Origin: Nocardia mikamii NBRC 108933
GTDB lineage: Bacteria; Actinomycetota; Actinomycetes; Mycobacteriales; Mycobacteriaceae
DNA length: 64,000 nucleotides
Direction of reading: 5' to 3'
NCBI RefSeq assembly: GCF_001613505.1
Contig: NZ_BDCM01000013.1
Location: 651,610-715,609 of the forward strand
The notes under the pieces are model-generated. The model ran no database searches, was not told the origin of the DNA, and was given only the letters and a program-made list of their open reading frames with translations. Both the position numbers and the translations under genes were made by a program. The stretch's first letter is position 1, and the number at the start of each line of letters is the position of its first letter. Shown here piece after piece: positions 9,090-17,634 of the stretch.

Positions 9090-9671
9090 ATGATGGGACG
9101 GGTGGGAAGACTTCTCGTGCTGGTGAACGGCCTTCCGGGCGCTGGCAAATCGACCGTCGGACAGGCGCTGGCACGGGTCCTGGGCGCCCGATTCCTCTCG
9201 AAGGACACAGTCAAGGAGGCGTTGGCGGCCTGCGTCGACGACCCCGCCGGCCTCCCGGATCTGGGCGGTGTCGCGATGGACGCGGTCTGGTCGCTGGCCC
9301 GGACCAGCCCCACCTCGGTCGTCATCGATTCCTGGTGGTTCGTACCGCGCGACCGGGAATTCGCCCGCGCCGGTATCGAGAAGGTCGGCGCGGATCGGGC
9401 CGTCGAAGTCTGGTGCGACGCGCCGGCGGCGGTGGCGAGGGCCCGCTACACGCGACGGCGCCGTGCCGACTTCTTCCACGACAACGAGCGTCTGAGCACG
9501 CACTGGGACCTCTGGGCGGACCAGGCCACGCCCTTGGGACTCGTCCCGCTCGTCGTCGTCGACACGACCATCCCGGTCGACTACGCCGATTTGACCGAAC
9601 GGATCGACCGAGCCACCGACGATACCGAACCCGGCCGCGCATCGAATCTCCTTCCCCCCCAGCGCACTTGA
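9090..9671 (+). CDS. P-loop kinase-like ATPase (AAA_33 type)
   Basis: 193 residues. The Walker A motif VNGLPGAGKSTVGQAL is at residues 12-27, followed by SKDTVKEAL, typical of small AAA_33 or chloramphenicol-phosphotransferase/zeta-toxin-like kinases. A lid-like RARYTRRRRADFF lies at about residues 112-125. The substrate is unknown. Two adjacent ATG codons (9090, 9093) could each serve as start. No antitoxin gene precedes it, so I do not call it a toxin. It stands alone on the plus strand. Confidence 0.75.
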   Translation: MMGRVGRLLVLVNGLPGAGKSTVGQALARVLGARFLSKDTVKEALAACVDDPAGLPDLGGVAMDAVWSLARTSPTSVVIDSWWFVPRDREFARAGIEKVGADRAVEVWCDAPAAVARARYTRRRRADFFHDNERLSTHWDLWADQATPLGLVPLVVVDTTIPVDYADLTERIDRATDDTEPGRASNLLPPQRT

Positions 9672-9831
9672 CCGATCCCAGATGTCGGCAGCGACCGGAG
9701 CCTCTGCCCACCCCGAGCCCCTCAGTGACGCGGACAACGTCGAAGCGCTTGCGCACAGCGACTCAGCCTCGACTACCACCTGTTGCCGCCATCCGATTGT
9801 CGACCGCGGAGCCCTCGGGATGTCGCCCACC

Positions 9832-10206
9832 TCAGGCGCGGTCGTGAATGGTGACGGCATATCCGTCGGGATCGGCGAAGGTGAAGGTTCGGCCGAAGGG
9901 CCCGTCCATGGGTGCGGCGAGGATCGAGATTCCAGCCGCGGCCAGATGATCGTGCACTTGCTGAGCGTCGCCGGCGTGCAGCCACAGTGCGACCCCCACG
10001 CCCGGGCGCGGCGCGACGGCATCGAGATCGACGCCCGGCAGCGGCGTCCGCACCGCGAAAGATACCGGGGCCGTGTCGAATACGACCGCACCGGGCGGGC
10101 TCGCCGGAGCGCGGCGCAATCCGAGATGCGTCTCGTAGAACTCGGCCGCCGCATTCACATCACGCACCTGCAGGGCGATGAAGTCGGGTCCGGTGACAGT
10201 CGACAT
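9832..10206 (-). CDS. VOC (glyoxalase/bleomycin resistance-like) family protein
   Basis: 124 residues with the paired beta-alpha-beta-beta-beta modules of the VOC fold: DFIALQVRDVNAAAEFYETHLGL at the N-terminus and FGRTFTFADPDGYAVTIHD at the C-terminus, where Asp-Pro-Asp-Gly is the usual signature. Its substrate may be a small electrophile or antibiotic. It is divergently arranged with a MarR gene, and the 56 bases between them carry two palindromes, so it is very probably the MarR target. The start codon at 10206 is preceded by GAGAAG. Confidence 0.88.
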   Translation of the reverse strand: MSTVTGPDFIALQVRDVNAAAEFYETHLGLRRAPASPPGAVVFDTAPVSFAVRTPLPGVDLDAVAPRPGVGVALWLHAGDAQQVHDHLAAAGISILAAPMDGPFGRTFTFADPDGYAVTIHDRA

Positions 10207-10217
10207 GAGCTTCTCCT

Positions 10218-10264
10218 TCTATGTCAGGGTTCTGACATAGAAGAGTATGTCAGAATCCTGACAT
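10218..10264. promoter_or_regulatory. Two palindromic MarR-type operators
   Basis: Two inverted repeats share the core ATGTCAG-N4-CTGACAT. The first (10218-10241) has 10-base arms, TCTATGTCAG and CTGACATAGA, around GGTT. The second (10247-10264) has 7-base arms around AATC and overlaps the ATG of the MarR gene at 10263. Centres are 26 bases apart. Position between divergent VOC and MarR genes implies autorepression plus control of the VOC gene; regulator identity is inferred. Confidence 0.85.
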
Positions 10265-10709
10265 GTCGCAAGAGAAGGTGGATCTCGATTCGTCCGTGGG
10301 CTATGTCCTCAAACAGGCCGCCGCGGCCCTGCGCGGCGCCATGGATACCGCCCTGCGGCCGCTGGGCCTGAGCGTGCCGCAATACTCATGCCTCGAATTG
10401 CTGGGGCAGCGACCGGGCCTGTCCGCCGCGGAACTGGCTCGCGGCACGTTCGTCACACGCCAGTCCATGCATACGGTGCTGCAAGGACTCGAGGATCGCG
10501 GTCTCCTCGCACGTCCGTCGGCCGCACCGCACGGGCGGGCCTTACCGACTCGGCTCACCGACGAGGGCGCCCGCCTGCTCGCACGGGCCAGTCACGTCGT
10601 CGCGGAGGTCGAAGGCCGGATGATCGCGGCCCTGCCCGCAGGCGACGCCGAACGCCTGCACCGAGACCTGACCACGTGCGCGGAAGCTCTCGATCCGACG
10701 AGGCACTGA
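10263..10709 (+). CDS. MarR family transcriptional regulator
   Basis: 148 residues with the winged-helix MarR layout: dimer helix (KQAAAALRGAMDTAL), recognition region (LSAAELARGTFVTRQSMHTVLQGLEDRGLL, about residues 54-83), and a wing RPSAAPHGRALPTRLTDEG. The start codon sits inside the second upstream palindrome, so binding there would block its own expression. The likely target is the divergent VOC gene. Ligand unknown. Confidence 0.92.
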   Translation: MSQEKVDLDSSVGYVLKQAAAALRGAMDTALRPLGLSVPQYSCLELLGQRPGLSAAELARGTFVTRQSMHTVLQGLEDRGLLARPSAAPHGRALPTRLTDEGARLLARASHVVAEVEGRMIAALPAGDAERLHRDLTTCAEALDPTRH

Positions 10710-10765
10710 ACGGCTCCATCCGCCGCAGGGGCCGGCCGGCACACGGAGCCTCCCCACATACGCGA

Positions 10766-10799
10766 AACCCGGACGTACGCAATGCGATACGCCCGGGTT
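10766..10799. terminator. Hairpin terminator between convergent MarR gene and nrdF
   Basis: AACCCGG (10766-10772) pairs with CCGGGTT (10793-10799), with further pairing inside (CGTA...TACG). It has no U-tract. Its place between the ends of two convergent genes suggests a bidirectional terminator. Confidence 0.6.
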
Positions 10800-10818
10800 C
10801 GTCACGCGAGAGCGAAAC

Positions 10819-11781
10819 TCAGAACTCCCAGTCCTCGTCTTCGGTGTTGACCGCCTTGCCGATGACGTAGCTGGAACCGGAGCCGGAGAAGAAGTCGTGG
10901 TTCTCGTCGGCATTCGGGGACAGTGCCGAGAGGATCGCCGGGTTGACGTCGGTCTCGTCGCGCGGGAACAGACCCTCGTAGCCGAGGTTCATCAGCGCCT
11001 TGTTGGCGTTGTAGCGCAGGAACTTCTTGACGTCCTCGGTGAGGCCGACCTCGTCGTAGAGGTCCTGGGTGTATTCGACCTCGTTCTCGTACAGCTCGAA
11101 CAGCAACTCGAAGGTGTAGTTCTTGAGCTCGTCACGCTCGGGCTGGGTGAGATCCTCGAGACCCTTCTGGTACTTGTAGCCGATGTAGTACCCGTGCACG
11201 GCCTCGTCGCGGATGATCAGGCGGATCAGGTCGGCGGTGTTGGTGAGCTTGGCGCGCGAGGACCAGTACATCGGCAGGTAGAAACCGGAGTAGAACAGGA
11301 AGCTCTCCAGCAGGGTGGAGGCCACCTTGCGCTTGAGCGGCTCGTCGCCCCGGTAGTACTCGAGCACGATCTCGGCCTTGCGCTGCAGATTCGGGTTCTC
11401 CTCCGACCAGCGGAAGGCATCGTCGATCTCACGGGTGGAGCACAGCGTGGAGAAGATGGAGCTGTAGCTCTTGGCGTGCACCGACTCCATGAACGCGATA
11501 TTGGTCAGCACCGCCTCTTCGTGCGGGGTCCGCGCATCCGGAATCAGGCTCACCGCACCGACCGTGCCCTGAATGGTGTCCAGCAGGGTCAGACCCGTGA
11601 ACACGCGCATGGTCAACTGCTTCTCGTGCGCGTTCAGCGTGTTCCACGACGGAATGTCGTTGGACACCGGAACCTTTTCCGGCAACCAGAAGTTGCCGAC
11701 GAGCCGGTCCCAGACCTCGGCATCCTTCTCGTCGGGCACCCGATTCCAGTTGATCGCAGACACTCGATCGATCAGCTTCAC
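10819..11781 (-). CDS. nrdF: Class Ib ribonucleoside-diphosphate reductase, beta subunit NrdF
   Basis: 320 residues. The metal site and radical residues are visible: Asp68, then FMESVHAKSY with Glu99, His102 and the radical Tyr106, and a second helix pair ending in RDEAVHGYYIGYKY. With NrdE it makes deoxyribonucleotides; the cofactor is a Mn or Fe dimetal-tyrosyl radical activated with NrdI. As in mycobacteria, nrdF lies apart from nrdHIE but on the same strand. A candidate NrdR box sits 47-62 bases upstream of the ATG. Confidence 0.97.
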   Translation of the reverse strand: MKLIDRVSAINWNRVPDEKDAEVWDRLVGNFWLPEKVPVSNDIPSWNTLNAHEKQLTMRVFTGLTLLDTIQGTVGAVSLIPDARTPHEEAVLTNIAFMESVHAKSYSSIFSTLCSTREIDDAFRWSEENPNLQRKAEIVLEYYRGDEPLKRKVASTLLESFLFYSGFYLPMYWSSRAKLTNTADLIRLIIRDEAVHGYYIGYKYQKGLEDLTQPERDELKNYTFELLFELYENEVEYTQDLYDEVGLTEDVKKFLRYNANKALMNLGYEGLFPRDETDVNPAILSALSPNADENHDFFSGSGSSYVIGKAVNTEDEDWEF

Positions 11782-11827
11782 GCCCGCTCACTCACCCTTC
11801 CCGCTTCGCCGGTCATTGTACGCTCGG

Positions 11828-11843
11828 ACACTACTCCTAGTGG
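11828..11843. promoter_or_regulatory. Candidate NrdR box upstream of nrdF
   Basis: The 16 bases ACACTACTCCTAGTGG contain CACTA-N4-TAGTG, which fits the known NrdR box pattern (acaCwA-N4-TwGtgt). The same pattern recurs upstream of nrdH at 18553-18568, which supports shared NrdR control of both reductase loci. Confidence 0.75.
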
Positions 11844-12027
11844 GCCTCCGCTCAGCACAGCACAAGGGCTTGTGTCTCCCATGTCCTGGGCAAATGCGTT
11901 CCGGGGTGGGAAGTTCCACACCGCGGCCGAGAGCGAATGACGAGCGCGCGATGCACAGGCTACTGCCGCCGCCAAGACCGCAGCAACGATGCCGAGAGTT
12001 TGCCATAGCGATCCGAACGAGCCGCCC

Positions 12028-12696
12028 TCACTCGCCGAGCAGCAGTTCGGCTACGGCCTGTGGGGCCTCGTGCATGGCGTCGTGGCCGGTGGGGAGGTCG
12101 TGCACCAGCCATTCGGGGTCGGCCTTCAGGCGGGTGCGGAGGTCGGCGAAGGGGGTGCGGTCTTCCCAGCCCGAGCAGTAGACGAACTCTCGGCGCGGGA
12201 CGCGGGCGAACGCGCCGGTGAGCCGGATCGCCTGCATGAAGGACGCGAGGGGGTGGGGGCGGCGGCGGGGGTCGCCGTTGCCGGGCGGGCGGACGGCGTA
12301 GCCGGTGGTCGCGGCGCCCGCTGCGAGGACCTCGCGGAAGTAGTCGTTCGTTGCGGACCAGCACGATTCGCCGTCGCGGGGGACGTACGCGTCGAGATGC
12401 ACCAGGCGGGAGATCCGGCCGCCGGCGCGGTCGGCGGCCGCGGCGATCACCATTCCGCCGTAACTGTGACCGACCAGCGTCACGCCGGTGAGGTGGGCGC
12501 GGTCGAGGAACCGCACGACGTCGCCGGCGTGGGTGTCGAGGGTGGTCGTCGCGACCGTGGCGGCGTCGTCGTCCGGCCGCAGACCGGTCAGGGTCAGGGC
12601 GTGGACGGTGTGACCGGCTCGCTCCAGGAGCGGAACCACCGCCTCGAACGACCAGGAACCCTTCCAACCGCCGGGCACCAAAACGTATGTCCCCAT
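12028..12696 (-). CDS. Alpha/beta hydrolase
   Basis: 222 residues from ATG 12696; the frame opens at 12735 but the extension is not conserved-looking. It has the oxyanion/N-terminal motif YVLVPGGWKGSWSFE, the nucleophile elbow VGHSYGG (Ser at about residue 84), and a C-terminal His in TGHDAMHEAP, as in the Abhydrolase_6 esterases close to plant methylesterases and salicylate esterase-like proteins. Likely a cytosolic esterase. It stands alone between nrdF and mgtE; no regulator is adjacent. Confidence 0.85.
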   Translation of the reverse strand: MGTYVLVPGGWKGSWSFEAVVPLLERAGHTVHALTLTGLRPDDDAATVATTTLDTHAGDVVRFLDRAHLTGVTLVGHSYGGMVIAAAADRAGGRISRLVHLDAYVPRDGESCWSATNDYFREVLAAGAATTGYAVRPPGNGDPRRRPHPLASFMQAIRLTGAFARVPRREFVYCSGWEDRTPFADLRTRLKADPEWLVHDLPTGHDAMHEAPQAVAELLLGE

Positions 12697-12726
12697 GTTC
12701 TTTTCCCACTTTCTCCAGCCACGGAG

Positions 12727-12745
12727 TCGAGGCACTCCGCCTCGA
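12727..12745. terminator. Possible weak terminator hairpin after mgtE
   Basis: TCGAGGC pairs with GCCTCGA around ACTCC in the 178-base gap between the mgtE stop and the hydrolase start. It is short and has no U-tract. Confidence 0.3.
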
Positions 12746-12874
12746 TCACTTCGCGTGGAGACAGTCTCACCGGCGGGGAGTATGGCTTGCTACCGATAGA
12801 AAGCCATTCGGTACCTGTTCGACGCCAACCTCGCCGGGTGCCCCGCATCTGCTCCCGAAGTGCGCGGTTCCGGC

Positions 12875-14341
12875 TCAGATCCCCAGTACGAGCTTCGCGG
12901 TCGTGAAGTAGATGATCAGCCCGGTCGCATCGACCAGCGTCGTCACCATGGGCGCGGAGATGACCGCCGGGTCGATGCGTAATTTCTTGGCCAGCAACGG
13001 CATCGTGCCGCCGATGGTCGCGGCCCAGCCACAGATGATCACCAGGGTGATGCCGACGACCAGTGCGATCTGCGCGCCGACGAACGCCGCGCCGATGACC
13101 GTGCCGACCACCGCGAGCATCGAGCCCAGCACCAATCCGACCCGGCATTCGCGCCAAATGACCTTCAGCAGATCCGATACCCGCACCTCGCCGACGGCCA
13201 AGGCCCGCACGCACGAGGTCGCCGCCTGCGCACCGGCATTGCCGCCCGCGCCGATCAGCAGCGGAATGAACAGCGCCAGATTCGCGGCCTGGGCCAGCGT
13301 CGCCTCGAACGCGTCGGTGACCGTGACCGTCAGGGTGGCCGCGACCAGCAGCAACAGCAACCACATCGCGCGGTAGCGGGCCAGCTGGAATACACCGGCG
13401 GCCATATAGTGCCCGGACCAGGGGCTGGCACCGGCCTGCCGCGCCATATCCTCGCTGTCGGCGGCCTCGATGACCTCGACCGCGTCGTCGATGGTCAGCA
13501 GTCCGACCAGCCGATCCTCACTGTCGACGACCGGCAGGTTGATCAGGTTGGTCTCGCGCATGAGCCGCGCCGCCTTCTCCGCGGCATCGGTCGCCCGGGC
13601 GAAAACCGGTGCGGTGACGACGAGTTCGGTCAGCATCGTGGCGGGATCACTGAGGACGAGTTCACGCATCTCGACCACGCCGGTGAGCCGGCGACCGCCG
13701 TCCACCACCGGCAGGGTGTACACGGTCTCGGCGTGCGCGCCCTTGGCGCGAACCACCCGCAGCGCCTGTTCGACGGTCAGATCACAGTGCAGCGCAACGA
13801 CTTCCGGCGTCATATAGCGACCGACCGAACCCTCGGGATAGCCGAGCAGCGCCGCGGTCATCCGGCGTTCGCGCGGGCTCAGCCCGGCCAGCACCTTCTT
13901 CGCGACCGTCGCGGGGGCCTCGCGCAGCATCCGGGCCCGATCATCGGGGTCCATGCCCTCGACCAGTTCCCGGAAGCTCTGATCGCGCATTCCGGACAGG
14001 ATCTGCTGCTGGTCGACCGGCTCGAGCTCCTCGAACACCGCCAGCGCCCGGTCCTTGTCGAGCAGCCGGAACGCGATGCCGGCGTGCACGGCGTCCATGC
14101 GCGCGAGCTCGTCGGCGATCCGATGCGGGGCGTGGTCGTCCAGCCAGTTCAGCGCGGCGTCGACGCGGCGGTCGTCGATGAGGTCGCGAAGCGAGACGTG
14201 ATCCGAATGCTGTTCGGCGACAGTCGTTTCGGCGGTGGCGGCACCGCAGACCGCCGAATCGGCCGGCACAGGGGTCGCCACGTGTCCGTCATCCGGGACA
14301 TCAGGGCGTGCGGGCGCGGCAAAGAACAGATCGGTCGACAT
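12875..14341 (-). CDS. mgtE: Magnesium transporter MgtE
   Basis: 488 residues from ATG 14341. The N-terminal MgtE_N superhelix (about residues 60-170) is followed by two CBS domains (VGRYMTPEVVALHCDLTVEQAL... and TELVVTAPVFARATDAAE...), then about five membrane helices with the pore-type segments LALFIPLLIGAGGNAGAQAATSCVRAL and GWAATIGGTMPLLAKKLRIDPAVISAP. CBS and N domains act as the Mg2+ sensor that closes the channel. I looked for an M-box riboswitch upstream and did not find its conserved core. Confidence 0.95.
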   Translation of the reverse strand: MSTDLFFAAPARPDVPDDGHVATPVPADSAVCGAATAETTVAEQHSDHVSLRDLIDDRRVDAALNWLDDHAPHRIADELARMDAVHAGIAFRLLDKDRALAVFEELEPVDQQQILSGMRDQSFRELVEGMDPDDRARMLREAPATVAKKVLAGLSPRERRMTAALLGYPEGSVGRYMTPEVVALHCDLTVEQALRVVRAKGAHAETVYTLPVVDGGRRLTGVVEMRELVLSDPATMLTELVVTAPVFARATDAAEKAARLMRETNLINLPVVDSEDRLVGLLTIDDAVEVIEAADSEDMARQAGASPWSGHYMAAGVFQLARYRAMWLLLLLVAATLTVTVTDAFEATLAQAANLALFIPLLIGAGGNAGAQAATSCVRALAVGEVRVSDLLKVIWRECRVGLVLGSMLAVVGTVIGAAFVGAQIALVVGITLVIICGWAATIGGTMPLLAKKLRIDPAVISAPMVTTLVDATGLIIYFTTAKLVLGI

Positions 14342-14649
14342 GACAGAACCTCGGCATACTGCGAGTGGGTACGGGGTCACGGATCACACCGCGAGGCACC
14401 GACCTCGCCACCGAAAGCTCTACCGGCAGAACAGGAGGACGGCGCCGCGCGGCCTTCGACTCGGGGGTTCGCTACGCACAGCCACCCACCTCCTCATCGC
14501 CAGCACTTCACCGTCAGAGAATTTCCGCGCCACCCGGCACCCGCGATAACCTGCACCGTCGCCTGATCATCGCGCGGGCGTACAACGCCTGGCATGCAGG
14601 TTACACCTCAGCGGGCTGCGTTGCCGAACCGCTGAAACCAGTCGCCGCT
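14342..14649. other. mgtE upstream region with inverted repeat, no gene seen
   Basis: 308 bases without a convincing gene. TAACCTGCA (14547-14555) pairs with TGCAGGTTA (14595-14603), and the 39 bases between can fold further (CGCC...GGCG). It could be part of the mgtE leader or the terminator of the upstream endonuclease gene. I could not match it to a known riboswitch. Confidence 0.4.
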
Positions 14650-15414
14650 TCACTCGTCGTTGGTTTTGGCGGCATCCTCGTCGCAGTATCGGCACGCATC
14701 CTTGAAGACGCCTTTGTTCGTGTGATACCGCGTATGAGCACTGCGCCTACTCGAGGGCATCGGCCGACCCTTCCGGACGGCGGACATCTTCGCCCGAGTC
14801 TCGGCACTGGCTGTCCGCCCGAAGTTCGGATTTCCTGCCCCCCTGCGCATCTCCGAAAGACGCCGACGCGATTCTTCCGACATAGCATGGCCGAATCCCG
14901 GGTGCGCGGCGCCGAACTTCCCGAAGTTGGGATTCGCTTCATTCTGAAAAGAGCCTTTGCGTTCCATCGACCATTTCGCACGCTGCGACGCCGAATGCGT
15001 ACGCCCGAAAAACGGATTCTCTTCGCCGAAACGACTCACACCCCGACGGCCGGTCGACCGAATCCGCGCGGCCTCCCGCATTTCCGCGGTCCAGATCACA
15101 CCAACTGGCCCCAGTCCGCCCTCGCAAAGGTTGAGTAGTGGCTGACCTTCTTTCCGTAGATAAGCGATCCACGCGATCTCAGCGCGTCCCAGCTCCTGGA
15201 GGCCGTATACCCAGTCCAGCACATCCGCAATGACGGCATCTCGGTCCTGTTTGCGCAGCCAGTCGTAAAACGGCGTCTTGCGACCTGCACCGGCTTCCTT
15301 GAGGTGTTGCCGGAGCCGTACATGCTCCGACTTCGTCGTCAACCCTATATAGCGATAGTCGTACTCGGTGCGGAGGCGAACTCCGTAGATGACACCGTCT
15401 TTCGGCTTACCCAT
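14650..15414 (-). CDS. GIY-YIG endonuclease with NUMOD3 repeats (homing endonuclease-like)
   Basis: 254 residues. The nuclease core is at residues 8-100: VIYGVRL and YRYIGLT (the GIY and YIG strands), Arg35 with His37 (VRLRQHL), Glu79 (AEIAWI) and Asn95 (LLNLCEGG), all expected catalytic residues. It is followed by NUMOD3 DNA-binding repeats (ENPFFGRTHS, NPNFGKF, NPNFGRTASAETRAKMS) and a C-terminal His-x3-His...CRYC zinc-finger-like end. It starts 36 bases after the nrdE stop on the same strand. The base composition is visibly lower in GC than its neighbours, suggesting transfer. The free-standing arrangement beside nrdE is typical of selfish homing genes; activity is inferred. Confidence 0.85.
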   Translation of the reverse strand: MGKPKDGVIYGVRLRTEYDYRYIGLTTKSEHVRLRQHLKEAGAGRKTPFYDWLRKQDRDAVIADVLDWVYGLQELGRAEIAWIAYLRKEGQPLLNLCEGGLGPVGVIWTAEMREAARIRSTGRRGVSRFGEENPFFGRTHSASQRAKWSMERKGSFQNEANPNFGKFGAAHPGFGHAMSEESRRRLSEMRRGAGNPNFGRTASAETRAKMSAVRKGRPMPSSRRSAHTRYHTNKGVFKDACRYCDEDAAKTNDE

Positions 15415-15450
15415 CGAACCCCCCGCATCGAGTCGTCTATGTGCTACACA

Positions 15451-17634
15451 TCACAACATACAGGAAACGCAATTCTCAATTTCAGTCCCTTGCAGCGCCA
15501 TCTGCCGGATGCGGATGTAGTACAGGGTCTTGATTCCCTTGCGCCAGGCGTAGATCTGGGCCTTGTTGACGTCGCGGGTGGTGGCGCTGTCCTTGAAGAA
15601 CAGCGTCAGCGACAGGCCCTGGTCCACATGCTGGGTGGCCGCGGCGTAGGTGTCGATGATCTTCTCGTAGCCGATGTCGTAGGCGTCGGCGAAGTAGTCC
15701 AGATTGTCGTTGGTCAGGTAGGGAGCCGGGTAGTAGACGCGGCCGATCTTGCCTTCCTTGCGGATCTCGATCTTCGATGCCACCGGGTGGATCGAGCTGG
15801 TGGAGTGGTTGATGTAGGAGATCGACCCGGTCGGCGGCACCGCCTGCAGGTTCTGGTTGTAGATGCCGTGCTCCATGACCGAGGCCTTCAGCTCGCGCCA
15901 GTCCTCCTGAGTCGGGATGTGCACGCCCGCTTCGGCGAAGATCTCCCGCACGCGGTCGGTCTTCGGCTCCCAAGCCTGTTCGGTGTACTTGTCGAAGTAC
16001 TCGCCGCTGGCGTACTTCGATTCCGGGAAACCACCGAAGGCCCTGCCCCGCTCGATGGCGAGCTTGTTGGACGCCCGCACCGCGTGGTAGGCGACGGTGT
16101 AGAAGTAGATGTTGGTGAAGTCCACACCTTCTTCGGATCCGTAGTGGACCCGCTCGCGCGCCAGATACCCGTGCAGGTTCATCTGGCCCAAGCCGATCGC
16201 GTGGGATTCGTTGTTGCCCTGTTCGATCGAGGGCACCGAATAGATGTGGGTCTGATCCGAGACCGCGGTCAGCGCCCGGATCGCGACCTCGATGGTCTGC
16301 CCGAAATCCGGTGAGTCCATGGCCTTGGCGATATTGAGCGAGCCCAGGTTGCAGGAGATGTCCTTGCCGACCTTCGCGTAGGACAGGTCGTCGTTGAACA
16401 CCGACGGCGTGGAGACCTGCAGGATCTCCGAGCACAGGTTGGAGTGGGTGATCTTGCCCTTGATCGGGTTGGCCCGGTTCACCGTGTCCTCGAACATGAT
16501 GTAGGGGTAACCGGATTCGAACTGCAGCTCGGCGATGGTCTGGAAGAACTCGCGGGCGTTGATCTTCGACTTGCGGATGCGCTTGTCGTCGACCATCTCG
16601 TAGTACTTCTCGGTGACGTCGATGTCGGCGAACGGCACACCGTAGATGCGCTCGACGTCGTAGGGCGAGAACAGGTACATGTCCTCGTTCTTCTTCGCCA
16701 GCTCGAAGGTGATGTCGGGAATCACCACACCCAGCGACAGCGTCTTGATGCGGATCTTCTCGTCGGCGTTCTCCCGCTTGGTGTCGAGGAAGCGGTAGAT
16801 GTCGGGGTGGTGCGCATGCAGGTACACCGCGCCCGCACCCTGGCGCGCGCCGAGCTGATTGGCGTAGGAGAAGGAGTCCTCGAGCAGCTTCATGATGGGG
16901 ATGACGCCGGAGGACTGGTTCTCGATCTTCTTGATCGGCGCGCCGTGCTCGCGAATGTTGCTCAGCAGCAACGCGACTCCGCCGCCTCGCTTGGACAGCT
17001 GCAGCGCCGAGTTGATGGAGCGCCCGATGGACTCCATGTTGTCCTCGATGCGCAGCAGGAAGCACGAGACCGGTTCGCCGCGCTGCTTCTTGCCCGAGTT
17101 CAGGAACGTGGGGGTGGCCGGCTGGAAGCGGCCGTCGATGATCTCGTCGACGAGCTGCTGCGCGAGGATCTCGTCACCGGCGGCCAGGGTCAGCGCGACC
17201 ATGCAGACCCGGTCCTCGAACCGCTCCAGATAGCGCTTTCCGTCGAAGGTCTTCAGCGTGTAGGAGGTGTAGTACTTGAAGGCGCCGAGGAAGGTCGGGA
17301 ACCGGAACTTCTTGGCGTAGGCCTGATCGAAGAGCTGCTTCACGAAGGCCCGGCTGTACTGATCCAGTACCTCGGCCTCGTAGTAGTTCTCCTCCACGAG
17401 GTAATCGAGCTTCTCGTCCATGTTGTGGAAGAAGACGGTGTTCTGGTTGACATGCTGCAGGAAGTACTGCCGGGCGGCGGCGACATCCTTGTCGAACTGG
17501 ATCTCACCGTTGGGTCCGTACAGATTCAGCATCGCGTTGAGCGCGTGATAGTCCAAGCCCTCGGTCGAGGTCTCGGTGCTGACCGGGCGCTCTAGGCGGG
17601 CCGTCTTTCCGGCCGGTGCTGTTGTCGTTGCCAA
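15451..17634 (-). CDS. nrdE: Class Ib ribonucleoside-diphosphate reductase, alpha subunit NrdE
   Basis: About 727 residues. It has the R1 features: RGEPVSCFLLRIEDNMESIG (substrate-site Cys), KRGGGVALLLSNIREHGAPI, ITHSNLCSEILQ (radical Cys region), and the C-terminal redox pair ENCVSCML. The coding sequence is uninterrupted and of normal length, so there is no intein despite the neighbouring endonuclease. The start is uncertain: TTG 17634 has a GGGATTG-type site upstream and overlaps nrdI by 43 bases; the frame is open to 17748. It reduces NDPs to dNDPs with NrdF, using NrdH as electron donor. Confidence 0.95.
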   Translation of the reverse strand: MATTTAPAGKTARLERPVSTETSTEGLDYHALNAMLNLYGPNGEIQFDKDVAAARQYFLQHVNQNTVFFHNMDEKLDYLVEENYYEAEVLDQYSRAFVKQLFDQAYAKKFRFPTFLGAFKYYTSYTLKTFDGKRYLERFEDRVCMVALTLAAGDEILAQQLVDEIIDGRFQPATPTFLNSGKKQRGEPVSCFLLRIEDNMESIGRSINSALQLSKRGGGVALLLSNIREHGAPIKKIENQSSGVIPIMKLLEDSFSYANQLGARQGAGAVYLHAHHPDIYRFLDTKRENADEKIRIKTLSLGVVIPDITFELAKKNEDMYLFSPYDVERIYGVPFADIDVTEKYYEMVDDKRIRKSKINAREFFQTIAELQFESGYPYIMFEDTVNRANPIKGKITHSNLCSEILQVSTPSVFNDDLSYAKVGKDISCNLGSLNIAKAMDSPDFGQTIEVAIRALTAVSDQTHIYSVPSIEQGNNESHAIGLGQMNLHGYLARERVHYGSEEGVDFTNIYFYTVAYHAVRASNKLAIERGRAFGGFPESKYASGEYFDKYTEQAWEPKTDRVREIFAEAGVHIPTQEDWRELKASVMEHGIYNQNLQAVPPTGSISYINHSTSSIHPVASKIEIRKEGKIGRVYYPAPYLTNDNLDYFADAYDIGYEKIIDTYAAATQHVDQGLSLTLFFKDSATTRDVNKAQIYAWRKGIKTLYYIRIRQMALQGTEIENCVSCML

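Noticed and set aside
9090..9671. Zeta-type toxin
   Set aside because: It has a P-loop kinase pattern, but no antitoxin gene is adjacent and the zeta-specific substrate motif is not evident.
14342..14649. Possible M-box magnesium riboswitch before mgtE
   Set aside because: The conserved M-box core elements were not found on the minus strand; only a simple inverted repeat is present.
15451..17634. Intein or intron within nrdE
   Set aside because: The protein is continuous, of normal length, and keeps all conserved blocks in order; the endonuclease gene lies outside it.
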